64,000 nucleotides of DNA from the NCBI GenBank assembly GCA_013398295.1, contig VZSF01007301.1, forward strand, positions 186,001 through 250,000, written 5' to 3'. Source of the DNA: Chionis minor (lineage: Eukaryota; Chordata; Aves; Charadriiformes; Chionididae). Position 1 is the first letter of the stretch, and every line of letters starts with the position of its first letter. Of the stretch, positions 34,373-47,284 are shown one piece after another. Below the pieces are notes generated by a model, which was not told where the DNA came from, ran no database searches, and saw only the letters and a program-made list of their open reading frames with translations. The position numbers and the translations under genes were made by a program.

Positions 34373-37300
34373 TCTGGGACAGCTTTCTCACTCACCCACC
34401 TTGTAGGTAGTCCTTAAACACCCAGATGCCATAGCCTCACAGTGGAGGTGGTGTGGTGTACAATGAATGTTCCTGCCCTTTCCTCCTCTCTCTTCTGTCT
34501 GTGGCTTCCCCACTTTGCTTACAATGCTTACTGATGAATTGAACAATCCCTCCAGAATAACAAGGAATTCAAAGCTCTGTCTGGAGAATATGAGATGTGA
34601 GCTGATCCATAATGAGATCCCTGATCTCAAGGGTGCTGGATAATTAAGGCTTTTCCACTACTTCTACTCCCCAGATTGTTTCTCAACTGGACGAAGTGCA
34701 TAAAGTTGATGCTGTCTGTGAAAGGAGACTCCAGAGGATTAGGAGGATGACATGAGAGGCTTGAGGCATAGAAAATAATGTGAGGGATAGGGACATTAGT
34801 TGAAACTGAATATCGATCTAGTGACCGCTTAGATGAAAGTCTAAAACCCTTCAGTGACAGAAGAAAGAAGAAAAGGTAAGATGTTCTGCTTTCCAGAGTG
34901 CACAAGGCAAATAATGAATAGCATAATGTTTTGTGGTCAAGCTTTTGCCATGCTCTTTGAGGCAGGATCTAGAAATGGAATTCATACGGTATTGCATTTC
35001 CTCATTAGATCTTCTAAGATGGGACTGTTAGATTTGAGAGTTTGTGCCTCTAAGACATTATAAAAGGCTCTTGCCATAAATAATCACCAATGTTTTGATA
35101 TTCTTGTCAAAAATGGTTGTTTTAATCAAAGCTAAGCAGCTCTGTAAAGCTTCACAACTTGATTAGAAAAGTTTCAAGGTAGGGATGTTTGCTTAAAATA
35201 CACTAGCTTTTTAAACACTGTTGACCCCTTTACCAGTTATTCCATCTAACTTTTTTTTCCTCTGTTTTTTCTTCTTTTTTTTTTTTTTTCCCCATTGGTG
35301 CGAATTCCATGAAATCTGAGATTCTATCTAAGGCCAGGAGTGTGGAAGGAGCAAGGAGTTCTGATCACAGCTGACTTGTGTCTTCTGAAGCTTTATTATT
35401 ATCTTGAACAAAACAAAAAAAGTAAGTGCTCTTAGGAAAATGGAAGGTAAATGGTGTTAAATGGAACGTACATTTCTTTAACTCTCCTTGTCTTTACAAA
35501 GTGCTACATAAGTTGAAAGAATACAGTGTCTCCCTCCAGAATAAAAATAATGCTTTTCTAGTCATCTGACTGCAAATCAATGGTGAGTGCTTACATCGAA
35601 CGTACAAAAACTCTCTTAAACAAAATAGATGATAAGCTGGTAGTCATACAAAACAAAGGGTCACAGCAATCTGGTAGTAATTCCTTTTTTAATTTCAAAC
35701 CCCCAAAAAATTGGACACATCTTGCCCTCATTTACACCTGTGCAAATCCTGTTATATTCAGCAAGGCTTTACAAAGAAGACAAAACTCATGCCTTGCAAA
35801 TTAAGAAATGAACACATAATGAGAAAGAAATTGGTTGCCTTCCATCTCCCAAGGTATTCATTTGTCACTGATGAAATTTTTCTGCAAAGTCTTGTACTTT
35901 ATACTTATCCAGGATTAGAACCTTGACCAGAGGCTGTAGCTACGCTTTCGCAGCCATGAAGTCGATTTGGTGATGTTTAGCTGTTTGGTTTGGTGCTAGT
36001 TGCTTACTGGACAGTAAGATGGAAAACCTGTCTGTATCCTCAAAGTGCAGGAGGTGACGAAGGTGATATTTTGGATCCCATTCTGTGCTGAAATGTGAAG
36101 ATAACTAGATGCTGGTGTATCATTCCTTGGAGACTTTGGCAGAGTATTTGAGACCGGGACTGTAAAAACTGAACATCCTAGACAGTTTCAACTGTGAGAC
36201 TCCTGTTATTTCTGTTATTTTGCCAGCTCTGAGCAGGCGAAAAATAAGGTGGATCTCTTAAGTACACTGAAGCTTTGAGTGGGCTACTAGGCACCTCCCC
36301 CAGCACTAATGAAGTGAACAGAAATTACAGGTGCATGGTACCTTATGGATAAGGCCCTACTGGGAAATTTGTGCAATGTCTTATGCCGGTGCTGAATCCC
36401 TAAAGGAAACTTAATGCTCTGAATTCACATTACACTGGTCTGAGGGGCCGATTAACAGTACACAAAGGGCAGTGTTCCAGATACTGACTTAGTGGACCAA
36501 AAGTATTCACCCACAAAAACCAAAATAGGCAGCTCGTGTGAGCCAGTTTTGATTTTGGAATCATGCAAACAATTAATGTGGCTATGTGGCATTTTTCCAA
36601 ATTGTGATTTCCTCTTCACTATTATTACAGCCCTTGAAAAGAGATGCCAGTCTACTACCTTCAAAAAGAATGTTCTCTCTAAATTGTAATTGCTTATTTG
36701 CATTGAATCCTTAACAGTCTGTATCATATAATTGCCAAAACGTACCAAAAAATTATTGAACATATCTGTGAGCAAATATAGTATGACTGTCTTTTGAAGA
36801 AAAATGTATCTCACTAATATTACTAATTTTCATGTTTATTACAGCTTTACCTGCCAAGGTAATAAGGAAATTATACACAAGCTACTCTTAAATTACTTAT
36901 TGTTGAACAATATCTTATTTCCTTATTGAAATTTTTAATATATGGTTACAAAAAAAGCAAAGCAAATACTTTACAGTGAAGAGTAGAATGGCTCATCTGC
37001 TTGCACCATAAACAGACAACCTCATTGTGGCCAAGTAAATGTTGACAAAATGTCAAACTTGAGATAATATTAATAATAAATTTTTCTACAGATATAGAGC
37101 TTAAAAGCGAAATATAATGTATCAGTGTGCTTTGCTGCGCACCTCCATGATGGGAGATTAACATAACTAATTTCCTCCATTTTAATACAAATAAAAGTCC
37201 TCAGACAGGTCTTCAATGATGTCTCTAACTGCCTTTTAAAAGTCATGATTATCACATATGCTTATTTTTTTCCTTAACTTTCATTCATATATTTTTATTT

Positions 37301-37579
37301 ATTTAATGGAAATTGTGATATAAGTGGTATTTTAAAGCAGATTTCCTTTGAATGAAATGGGGAATTGGTGGTCGGAAGTTTCTTCTGCAATTGATAATAC
37401 CTGAGTTGTTCCCCTGTAAGAGTCAACAGACCTGAAACATTATTGTTATCACAAAAAAGCTCAGTGTATGGCCTATGCTTCTGGAGAAAAGGCTTTCATT
37501 TTGTCTAATGTTTTCTAGCACAACGGGTCTTGGTCTCTGAGCAGACCTCTGTGGCACTAAAGCAGTCAATAAAGTTGAA
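34373..37579. other. AT-rich unique DNA, no gene seen
   Basis: Holds a T run at about 35274-35290. A CTCATTTACACCTGTGCAAA word near 35736 resembles one arm of the dispersed palindromes but has no matching partner arm. The minus-strand frame at 36452-36814 (120 codons) shows no domain. Confidence 0.5.
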
Positions 37580-37643
37580 AAGGGGAGGATTTGAACTGGG
37601 AATCTGGCCTCAAAATCACCTATAACCCATTTCTCTCCAAGAC
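37580..37643 (-). mobile_element. Possible tRNA-derived SINE head, antisense (weak)
   Basis: GGGGAGGATTTGAACTGGGA is like an antisense box B, and a CACCTATAACCCATTTCTC word follows where an antisense box A might be. Weaker than the sites at 26960 and 34305. Confidence 0.22.
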
Positions 37644-40600
37644 ATTCAGTCCCTCATATTTTGAGTAGTATTTATCTAAAGTATATGCAACCAGTACTCT
37701 CTTTGTCTTCCCAGAGTGATTTGTAGAGATTGTCTAGCAAATATTTTTCCCATAAATATTTTGGAAAACAAGGTAAACATTTAGAGGAAATAGCATACTG
37801 TTGTATTTTACTATAATTTAATATTTATAATGGTGATAATAAAGAGGATGTAAAACCATCTAAAGATAATTTAAAATCCACCAGAAGTTTCACCTTCAAA
37901 TAGCTTCAAAATGTATGACATAAATTTTCAAGATTAATTTGATTAAAATGTAGTCATAAGCAGATTTTTTTTCAATGTTGAAAATTTTATGGGTGGGTTA
38001 GAGAAAGAATATTTTAAACACGTTATGTTGTCAGAGCTGTTTAAATAATTTTAGTGGACATCTTTAATTGAAGGTTGTGCTTAAAGGTCACTGTTATTAC
38101 CTTATCGAAAGCTTATTTATCCCTCAGTGTTCAAAACATTGCTGTGTTAGCTACACATATCTCAAATGTTGAGCAATTGCTTTGATTAGCTGTTGTATAT
38201 TGATAAGTACTCCCTGAGGTAATTTGATATCCTGGGGGGATGAATGCTCAGAGAAACAGATTAAATCAGATTAGGAAATCATTTGCCTGCCAACTGTTAG
38301 CCCACAGCAGTTTCTGAGGCTGTGATCTGCAGTCAGGTTGGTGTAAATCAGTTTCTTAGCTTGTACGAATATTTAGAGTCTGTTTTACCACTGTTCCTGA
38401 ATATTTCCTCTAACAGTGGTGAATTCTGACAAATGTCTCCTTTTTGCCATATTGGAGTAGCTGGGAAAGAATTAATGAGGGCTGACTAAAGAACCTGCAA
38501 CAGATGATGAGGTATGTGTATACTGAGTGCCGTAGTTACAGTTTAAACACAGTGTAATACTTGACTATATGCACACTGTTTTGCAATATGATAATATATT
38601 TTTAAATTCTTGATCAATTCCCCTAGAGATCTCTGTGGCAAACAAAGAATGTTACCACACTAATTAGTTTTTCAGCATCTGATAGACTTGAATGTGTCAG
38701 ACTCGTAAATACAGGGCAAAAAACTTGGACAAATATATAGGCCAAAATACTTCTTCCTAAAATATGAATTTTAAAGTTATGTGGAACTATGTAAAAGTTC
38801 ACTTCACTTTATGTCTTTTATATGAAACAACTTAGCTTTTTTTTTTTTAATAATTACAATATTCATGTCTAACCTAGGCATTATCTAACCTGGATCTTCT
38901 GTTTCTGTTAGAGTTATCAGTATGATTATTAGTCCAGATTTTTGGCATTATTACTTTTTTCTGTAGTTCCTCAGTTGTGTCTGTCTTTTCCATGGGAGGC
39001 TTCTATTTAACTTGTGCAAAATGTAGAATTCAAAGACATTCAACAATCCATTTACAAAACACTGTGTGGGAGGTACAGAAAAACATTTCTTATTCATTTT
39101 GAAAATTTACAGGGCTATTATGTATCTCTAAACTCTTCAGCTATTTTATACCTTTCTCTGAAATTGTATTTTCATGCAGCTGATGCACCAAAGTTGTGCC
39201 TTAGAAGGGTCCCTTTTTAATGCGCTGAATTTGCAAGTGACTAACTCCTTGAGGAGATGAGAACGTGTCGCTCTTTTCTCTTGTTGGTTGTGAGAAGTCA
39301 CAAATTCAGCAGAGAGAACTTCGTATTGCTCGCGGGATCCAGAGTCTGTTTTACATTCTGATATGAGATCTGCTGGGAGAGTATAGCTGATGGGCTAGGG
39401 GGCGGGGTTTGTATTAAATAATTAGGAAGGAACCAAAGAGTTGCAATTACCCATACCCTAGAAAAAGCTCCAGAAATTATAAACCAGAATATTCATTACA
39501 GCTGGCTTCTGAACCCATTGTCTTTACTGCCGAGCAGGTTTTCAGTTCATGTCTCCTTTTAACTTTCTTTAATCTATAAAAATTTAGATGACCCGTGACT
39601 TTATTTTTGGTGTCTGAGTCCCCTGTCTCTTCTTTTTTACCCCTAAGTATGAAGACTGGAATTCTAAGGGGATCACATAGTGTTTTTCTGTGTATAGAAA
39701 AGAGTTTGGATTATTGTTAGGTGGAGGGGGAATAAAAAAAAAAAAGGAAAAAAAAAAGGAAACCCAAGCATGATGAAAAATTAAACCTCCTAAATATACG
39801 GTAGTAAAAAGGAATATTAAAAGGCAACTCAGATACATGATTCTTAATGGCAAAATAATTTAAGATTAGGTTACTAATTCTGTGAACAAGCTATGAAACA
39901 AGCATGTTCATGTTGTGTTAAGAGACTTCAGCAGATAGTACTGTTCAGGGAAGAACCTACCTGAAATAAGGAGAACTTTAGAGGTCTGAGTTCTCACTGT
40001 CCTTACCAAACTAGCACTCACTGTCAGAAACAGCCATGTATACAAGAAAATGGATTTTATATGACCAAATATTCATTTAGACATAACGTTTTCTAGTAAG
40101 GCTATGTTGAGGGAGTTCAAATAATAATATAAGGGCTGCTTTCATTTTGAGATGGGGTTATTTCAGCCCAAAATATAAATCTGCTTTGTTTCAGGGGTCT
40201 TTGGTCTTGAGGTAACCACATTATTTTAGTGGTGTTTGTTGTTTTCCATTTTTTGGAAGAGATCCTGCACTCAATTTCTTCAGTTATTCAACTGTGAGAC
40301 CGCCATAGTGGTTTTTTGGCCAAGAAGGGAAGAGGACTGTCCTTTCTTCTATCGTGTTTGTTTGATTTAGATTATTTTTTTTTTAATTTGTAAATGACTT
40401 TCATACAAAGTAAACAAGTAAATGCAAAGTAATTCTGTGTCCTCAGAGATGGCATTTGAATGAGTTGCCATCATGCCAGATGAGAGCCTGTCAGTGCTCA
40501 AAGGTTGTTATGAAAAGCAGACAGACTGTGAGACATCATTTATAAAGGAAGTGAGCAGAACTGAAAGTGGTATACCACTGTATAAATAATAATGTTTCTC

Positions 40601-41089
40601 ACATCTTGAACGCAATATGGCATTCTTGTTATCCCACCTCAGAAAGGAGCTGATATAATAAAAAAAGCATAGATTATAGCAGCTGAGATTATCAGAGGTA
40701 TGAGATGAATTGAATAGACTATTACACTTCATCATGGAAAAGAGGGGTATGACTAAGGGGGGATATGTGAAGATGTTGTATGTTGAAAGCTGATACAGTG
40801 ATACGTAAAGAATGGTTATTCACTGACCTTCATAATACAAGAGGTTGGGGGGTAACAGATGAAATGATCAGACTTGAAATTATTAGCTTTAAAATACTAA
40901 ACAAGCAGAACTCAATGTGTAAAGTAAGTTGAGAAGTATGAACAACATGAAAATGAAATGGCTGAATTAATGGTGAGTAGAACCATTGGCTGGAATCAAA
41001 CATGATGGTCTAGTTACAGCCTCTGGCTCCACAGGTCCCTAAACTATTATAGATTTGACAGCATCAAGGTAGAGTGTGCCTACTCTTTG
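37644..41089. other. AT-rich unique DNA, no gene seen
   Basis: No coding signal or named repeat. A-rich runs lie near 39735-39760. The stretch 39220-39420 is somewhat richer in G and C than its flanks, without any recognisable element. Confidence 0.5.
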
Positions 41090-41985
41090 CTAAACATGTA
41101 CTAGTGATCATTTTTAGACATAGGTTAATGGAGCTTTTGGTCCACCTCAGTGAGGAAGAATCTTGTTATGTCCCTGTAGGTCTTTAAACATTATGCCTTT
41201 AGGAATTGCCATTTTGTGCCCTTAAATAAAACCTCATTTACTGCCAGCGGTTCTCCTTCAAATTCATAAAAGGACTGTGATCATAGCCTTCATTACTCTC
41301 TGTGTTCTTAGCCATAGCTCTGACAATTGTCATTTGTATTTTATCTGAGACTGGACAGGTGGTGGTTGATGTGTACATTTCCTTTTCCTGAGACTGACGT
41401 GTATTTAATTTAGTTCTGGACTTTGTTCAGCTACTTTGTTTTGCCGAAATGCTCTAGAGGCTGGGAAGCCTACAGCCACAAATCTTTCCAGGTTTGTGTT
41501 CAATTTGCAAATCCTGTATTTGTAGCAGAAAAAAGTGCACTCTGTTCTCAGTGGGAGTGTTTGTCAGACCTTTGTTGGCAACAGCAATAAGTAGTTTATG
41601 GTCAATTTCATCTAACACTGGCCTCCCATAAATAAAGATGTGAAACCTTTTACACTTGTAGACTAAGGCCAAAGAGGCTTTCTCTTTTTGCACACATCGA
41701 CACTTACACATTTCAGACACTAAAAAAAGAAGATACTGGTCTCCAGTTCTGGCTATGCTGCTAAAAGCCACTCTGACACTAACTTCTTCTGTGGATGTGT
41801 CCATAGACAATTTACCGCTGTGTTTTTTTGTACCTTTGGGCTGTCTGGGAAACTCTTAGAATCTGAGAAACTGAATGAGATCTTAACTCAAGATTGTCTT
41901 TTTCACTGAATCTGGGGATTGACACACCCTTAGTACTGGTTTAGGTAGCTAAATGAGATGCTAAGTTACCAAACTGAGTTTACTC
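41090..41985 (-). mobile_element. Ty3/Gypsy LTR-retrotransposon pol fossil (RT end, RNase H, integrase N-terminal zone)
   Basis: The core is an open run of 118 codons on the minus strand (41454-41810) that reads as a Gypsy RNase H domain. An SMDTS word (residue D4) stands where LSVDAS is usual. QKEKASLALVYKCKRF (41-56) corresponds to the QxEKExLAlVxacerF block and keeps the acidic E43. YGRP follows at 61, then DEIDHKLL (67-74) for the usual ETDHKPL, and HKPGK (105-109). All three acidic catalytic positions D4, E43 and D70 look kept. Upstream (41860-41985), a broken frame resembles the RT thumb (KRLIG and FGNLASHL words). Downstream (about 41090-41450), broken frames resemble the RNase H-integrase linker (VLFKG word). 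Stops and shifts in all parts show it is dead. No LTRs, gag or protease are seen. Confidence 0.7.
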
Positions 41986-42300
41986 TCCAATTAATCTCTT
42001 CATTGCTTCCTTATAACAGCTCTTATTAGGAAATGCATGTCCAACACTGACTTCAAAATACTGTGCATTTTTTTTATCTTCTCTGTTATATTGCTTCTGT
42101 TACAGGCAATTCATTGTTTGCTCCTTGTTCTTCTGCCCCTTAGATTTCTTATTATATTTTGTTCTCCTTTGTTTTCCACCCTATTGCTCCGCTGTTTGAG
42201 CCACTTAAAATACTTGATTGTGTTCTTCTTTCACTCCTCCAAATGAGAATCTCATCCAGAGAATATCACTTTATATCATCAAAATTAGATTGTTTTCGAT
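41986..42300. other. AT-rich DNA between Gypsy fossil and microsatellite
   Basis: A further upstream piece of reverse transcriptase might lie at 41985-42050 (a VGHAF-type word on the minus strand), but the similarity is too weak to extend the element. The frames at 42037-42425 on the plus strand are composition and microsatellite artefacts. Confidence 0.4.
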
Positions 42301-42308
42301 TTTCTTTC

Positions 42309-42344
<36 letters not shown>

Positions 42345-42387
42345 TTCTTTCTTTTCTTTCTTTTCTTTCTTTTCTTTCTTTTCTTTC
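42301..42387. repeat. Compound (TTTC)n-(TTTTCTTTC)n microsatellite
   Basis: About ten TTTC units turn into at least four copies of a nine-base TTTTCTTTC unit. The clean higher-order unit suggests recent expansion of a slipped tetranucleotide repeat. A Phe/Leu/Ser-rich frame across it is not a gene. Confidence 0.95.
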
Positions 42388-42544
42388 ATCCCTGTGAACA
42401 TTTGAATATAACCTGGTTACTATGACATTGAAAGCAACCTTGTGTCTGCCACAGCTTGTTTTCTAAAGTAATTTCTTGAGAATTCCAGTTTTGACATCTC
42501 TTCCTTGTGTCTCTTCTGAACTGTGTTTGATTGCTTATGTCATC

Positions 42545-43870
42545 AGATGAATGGAAAGCATCTGGAGAGGTCATTAAGTTCATCCTGTTCCTCTAAGGTA
42601 CAATCAGTTATATCTATGTCAGTCCTGATGGACGCTTGTCTGCTTTGCCCTAAAATGTTTGCTAATGATGGAGACTCCATAGCTTCTGCAGGCAGCCTCT
42701 TGTACTTTGCCATTCTTACCTTTACAAAGTCCACTCTGCAGCCTGATCTGAAACTCCCATGGATCACTTCAGGTCTGTTATTTCTGCTTCTAATCATCAT
42801 GAACGTGAGGAATGTATTATAAAGAAGATGAAGAGAACAATAGCTTTTAAAATATTTTAACAGCACTATTTAATCACTTGTTCAACTTGACACCCCCCCC
42901 ACACTATACTAAAACCAACACTAGCTTCTTTAACCTGCCATTGAATTCTTATTCTTAACCCTCTGAGTCTTCTTACTCATCTCCTGACCTTTCCAATTAG
43001 CTATACCTTTTATTGAAGTATATTTCTAGACACAATACTTTGAAGCCATTCCAAGGTTGGATAAAACTGAAGTGCTATATTCTGTATCTTGCAGGCTGTA
43101 TGCCTACTAATGCCTCCTAGTACATGAGGTCTTTACACAGTGTTGCAATAGCATGACATTGTTGATGAGTAGACAGTTTGTGATTTTTATAATTTTGTTG
43201 TAATAATCCTGTTATAATTCTGTTACAATTGATTTTCACTTTCTCCTGTTGAATTGTAATCTCTCTTTACCCTTGAAACCATACATCTAATTTGACAAGA
43301 TCCCTTTGAATTCTACAGTCTCCACTGTACACTGTGTCCCTCCCAGTCTGGTGATATGAATAAAGTTTAAAAAGCATAAGCTATATTCAGTCATCAAGCT
43401 GTTATTGAAAGAATAGATTGGTACTACAGCTAAGGAGGAGTCCTGTAAAGGCATCTTTAATTTTAACATTAAGTTGTTGATAATTACTTTGAGAATGGTT
43501 TTCTAACCAGCTTTGCAGCTTCGGTGTATTTCTCTAGACCTTTTAGTACTTCCTGAGTTGGCCAACAAAACTGGCATTGAGATAAATCCTTACTAAAGCT
43601 AAGACATATAACAAACCACTTCACCTATCCACAAAATCTGTTTCTCTGTCAGAGTAGGAGAATAAATTTGTTTGGTCTAATTTGCTTATGATATATCCAC
43701 GGTATGTCATTCATGTCCTTTTTTTTTTTTTCCAGGTGTTTTTAAATAATGTTTGAATATTTGAATGGCTTTTGAATTTGAATGACTCAAGCTTAACTCA
43801 CGCTTTTTTCCTTTTTACTTTTTAAGGATATTTACTGTATTTCCCCTCATCTAGTCTTCCTGTACTTCAC
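42545..43870 (-). mobile_element. Ancient CR1/L3-like LINE, about 1.3 kb, antisense
   Basis: Read on the plus strand, the segment follows the antisense of an old reptile-bird CR1 from its 3' end inward. It starts with GATGGAGACTCCATAGCTTC, then ACCTTTCCAATTAGC with CTAGACACAATAC, CACAGTGTTGC, TTTGACAAGATCCCTTTGAA with GTGTCCCTCCCAGTCTGGT, GAGAATGGTTTTCTAACCAG, CTTACTAAAGCTAAGACATA with CTATCCACAAAATCTGTTTC, TCCAGGTGTTT and TTTTTAAGGATATTTACTGT. These words lie in the right order and spacing, so it is one continuous copy of the 3' UTR and the later part of ORF2, including reverse-transcriptase sequence. Divergence is high, with many small indels, and no frame survives. Confidence 0.72.
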
Positions 43871-43929
43871 CCACCTTCCCAGGGATGAACAATGTATTCC
43901 ACAGGTCATCATTTAATTACAGGACAAAG

Positions 43930-44115
43930 ACAAAAAATGCCTGTCTCCTAGGACCACCTGTTCCAGTACTTACTACTCTCATGGTGGAATAGTTTTTGCT
44001 GTTGTCCAATCTGAACCTTCCAAGTTGCAATTTATGGCTGCTGTCGCTTGTTAAGTTGTCTGCCAGTACTGAGTTATTGTTTGTTTATTTAGAGAGTGTT
44101 TTTCCTGCTAAGAGG
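43930..44115 (-). mobile_element. Second ancient CR1/L3-like 3' fragment, antisense
   Basis: CACCTGTTCCAGTACTTACT, CTCATGGTGGAATAGTTTTT, GTCCAATCTGAACCTTCCAA and GTTGCAATTTATGGC follow the antisense of the CR1 3' region. As the previous element has already passed far into ORF2, this must be a separate insertion in the same orientation or a duplicated end. It decays by about 44115. Confidence 0.65.
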
Positions 44116-47100
44116 ATTTTTATGGATGGAGTTTCTCTGCCTGCCTATGTCTCAGGCTTAAAAGTAGAATTTATTTTTTTTTCTTGGTTTTCACTGAAAA
44201 GCACATTTTAAATGAAAAATACCAATAACCCCCTCAAATATGAAAAGCCATATATTTACCCATTTGATTTTGTCAATAATACCTATAGCAAGAGTTACTT
44301 GAAATACCAGAGCTGTAAGAAATGTGTTTAATATAATCTCGTGAGTTTTTGTAAGCTATTGTATTATGAAAGGTGAGCCTGGACTTACTGACAACTTATT
44401 CTGAGTTTCAGAAGACAGGTTACTTTTTCTGTGAGAGTTTTTCTTTGTCTTAATTTCTTTTAGCCAGGAGATTCATCCAAAAACAACTGAGACATTTTTA
44501 TTTAAGTGGATTTGTCATTAATTTAATTTTTCATAAAAGCTGCACAAATTCTGATAAACTGAATCTATGTTCCTGTGCTGTGTTTCTAAGTTCACCAGGT
44601 AGAACCACCTGATTGTGATACTAACCAATTACATGGGAAGAAAAGAGGAGACCAGAAAAATACCTTCCTCCCTTGTTCATGACCATACTGGTGCTGCCTG
44701 ATGTGATCCTGGCATTTTAAAGCATTAAAACCCTGATTCAGTGAAGTGCTTAATGTTGTGTATAACTTTAATCATTTGAGTAATTACAATGATACTCCAC
44801 ACAAGAAGTAAAGTTGAATTCATGTCCTGAGAGGTTTGTCTTATTTATACGCTACGATTTGTTGTATTCAAACAGAACTAAAATACCAGCTCTAGAGAAA
44901 TCAGCACTTTGCCTGCATTCCAGCTTCCCCACATCATCAAATGGAAAGCAAATAAAAAATCAGATTATAAATTTGAGTTTTTTGGATGTGCAAAGTTTAG
45001 TTCCAAAAGTGTTGGTTTTTTTGAAAACCTGAGATACTGAAACTGGCCTGGTTTTGAACTAAAGGGAATATTTTTCACAGCTCTATCTATTACAGTATGA
45101 GCAAGTCTTATTTCATGCAACACTAACTTAGAGATGCTTTCCTAAGGAGAACTGATTATACTATTTGTTTTCCTTTAGATAGTCACTGCCAATAGTAAGT
45201 CATGCATAAAGTTTATTAAGACCTGTTAATTTTCTCTTGTTTTTAAGAACCATAGATGAGCATATGTACTGTAGATGATTTGTAAAATTTCATGATGAAA
45301 CAATAAAATAAATATGTGATACGAGAAATCTGAAAAATACCTAGACCTTGTCAGGAATGCTTTGAGTCTTACAAACTGACTTCATAGATAAATTATAAAT
45401 AATGACCATAGGAATTAAAACATTTGTACCTTCTTTCTAAGCTATTTTAGCATTCCTTACACAAGGTTCAGATGAGAAGACCTGTGGGCAGAGAAGTGGT
45501 GCAATAGAAGTCTGTAGACCATCTAGGATGGGATTTCTGTAGCTCATTTACATCGTATGTGTGAGCTGATTCTGTTTGCACTATGCAACAGTGCAAGACA
45601 GAATAAAAATGGGCATCTTAAGGGCATGTTATCAGTTTAAAGATGGTGCAAATTCCAGTGATTTTGTCTTTAGATAATCTACTTTTTCATAACTATATCC
45701 TGATTTCACTGGAAGCAAAAGCAACAGTATTGAAGTCCTTAGTGTAAAGGTAGTCTGTCTCTCTTACTCTCTGAATTTTCAGATCCAACAGTTATGGGAA
45801 GTATTGGATGTGTTATAAAAACAACTTATCTGTCAGTCATAAACCCCATGTGGCTGAAATGTACCTTTTCATTCCTGTGATAGTGGTTATAGACAATGGA
45901 TTGTATGTGCACATTGCACCAGGAATACAGCTGGAGTTTTTTTCTTTATGTCCTAGTAGTGCAATTCAAGTGTACATGAGATGCAACTGCCAAAACCGGG
46001 ATAGCTCTGCAAAAAAATGGGACTGATCCAAATCCTCTCTCCAGAAACTCTTCCGTCTGCAAAACGAAAAGTTTCTATTCAATTTGCATTTAAAAAACAT
46101 CAGTAAAAGAGTAACAGGGTTTGTGTATCCCCCAGTAAGAAATGAAAATACAAGTACAGATCCTGGGACTTCCACATGGAAATACACTGCATTTTATAAA
46201 AAAGATTTCCTTTATTGTTCTTATGTTGTCATCCTCTGAAGACACTTTGCTGTGTGTGTTTCAATGGGAACAGTAGTTCTAATTGGTCTTTAGTAAACAT
46301 AAGGCTTCTGCCAAGGACTAAGTGGGAGGAAGGGAAGAAGACTACAGACGTAGTATAGATCTGATCTTTCTACAAAAACTATGATGTCATTTAGATGATT
46401 GATAACTCTGATAGACATTTTATGAAGGAAGGCATGCTTAACAATCAGCTCTAATCAAGAGAATTAAAACCGGACTTGTTCCTCCATGCTACAGATAGAT
46501 GACTGAGAGTCTGAAGGCAGTGAACAAGATCTTTAGCAAATCTACATATTTCCATAACAGATTAGATAATTGAGTATCTTTTTACAAAATTCTGATTTTG
46601 TGAAAGCAGTTAGGTACATGTTTAAATTATTTTCTAAAATTGAAATGGTACTTAGCTAAAATTAAAGTGGCCTCAACACAAGATTTTTAAAAATCTTACA
46701 AATATTGCAATGAGAATTTCCATAATGGTGATAGAAGTACACATTTGTCATCAATTTTTAATAACAGATACAGGCTTTGAATAATATCTGCAAACTTCCT
46801 TTTTTTTAAACTAATAAATAAAAAGTTTTGTTTCGAATGCTAGTAAACTAGTCTTAATTATTTTGGCATAAATAGCAGCATTGTTTACCAAGGCAAAGTA
46901 TGTAGAAGGTGTCATTTTTATTTATTTCATATTTCTCGGTATATTTCTTTAAAAGGTTTTGAGTGGCACCTTTCACGAGCTTTGCTGGGAAAGAGAGAAA
47001 CCCCTTTTATCATTTTTGCAGTTCACTTTAATTTTTCAAGTCTTGGGAATGGTTAACGCAAATACTGATATAGAAAGCTAATTGCTAATGTGTTCAAGAA

Positions 47101-47187
47101 TCAAGAAGTTCTATATACAGCATTCAGGTTCTTACGTGGGTTTTTTTCTGCCTTGTCTGTATACTGGGGCCAATGAGGCCCTTTTTA
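44116..47187. other. AT-rich unique DNA, no gene seen
   Basis: No named repeat. The facing frames at 45808-46187 overlap each other on opposite strands and carry no domain. Confidence 0.5.
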
Positions 47188-47284
47188 GAGCAAGTGGAAG
47201 GTGTCCTTGCCCATGGCAGGGGGGTTGGAACTAGATGATCATTAAGGTCTCTTCCAACCTAAACCATTCTATGATTCTATGATT
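47188..47284 (+). mobile_element. CR1 LINE, very short 3' end with intact tail
   Basis: Begins at about GAGCAAGTGGAAGGTGTCC and runs through GCCCATGGCAGGGGGGTTGG, AACTAGATGATCATTAAGG, TCTCTTCCAACC and ATTCTATGATTCTATGATTA. The few differences from the usual CR1 3' end and the readable octamer tail suggest one of the younger copies in the window. Only about 97 bases were inserted. Confidence 0.95.

Noticed and set aside
42159..42425. Phe/Leu-rich frame that looks like a membrane peptide
   Set aside because: Produced by the TTTC microsatellite.
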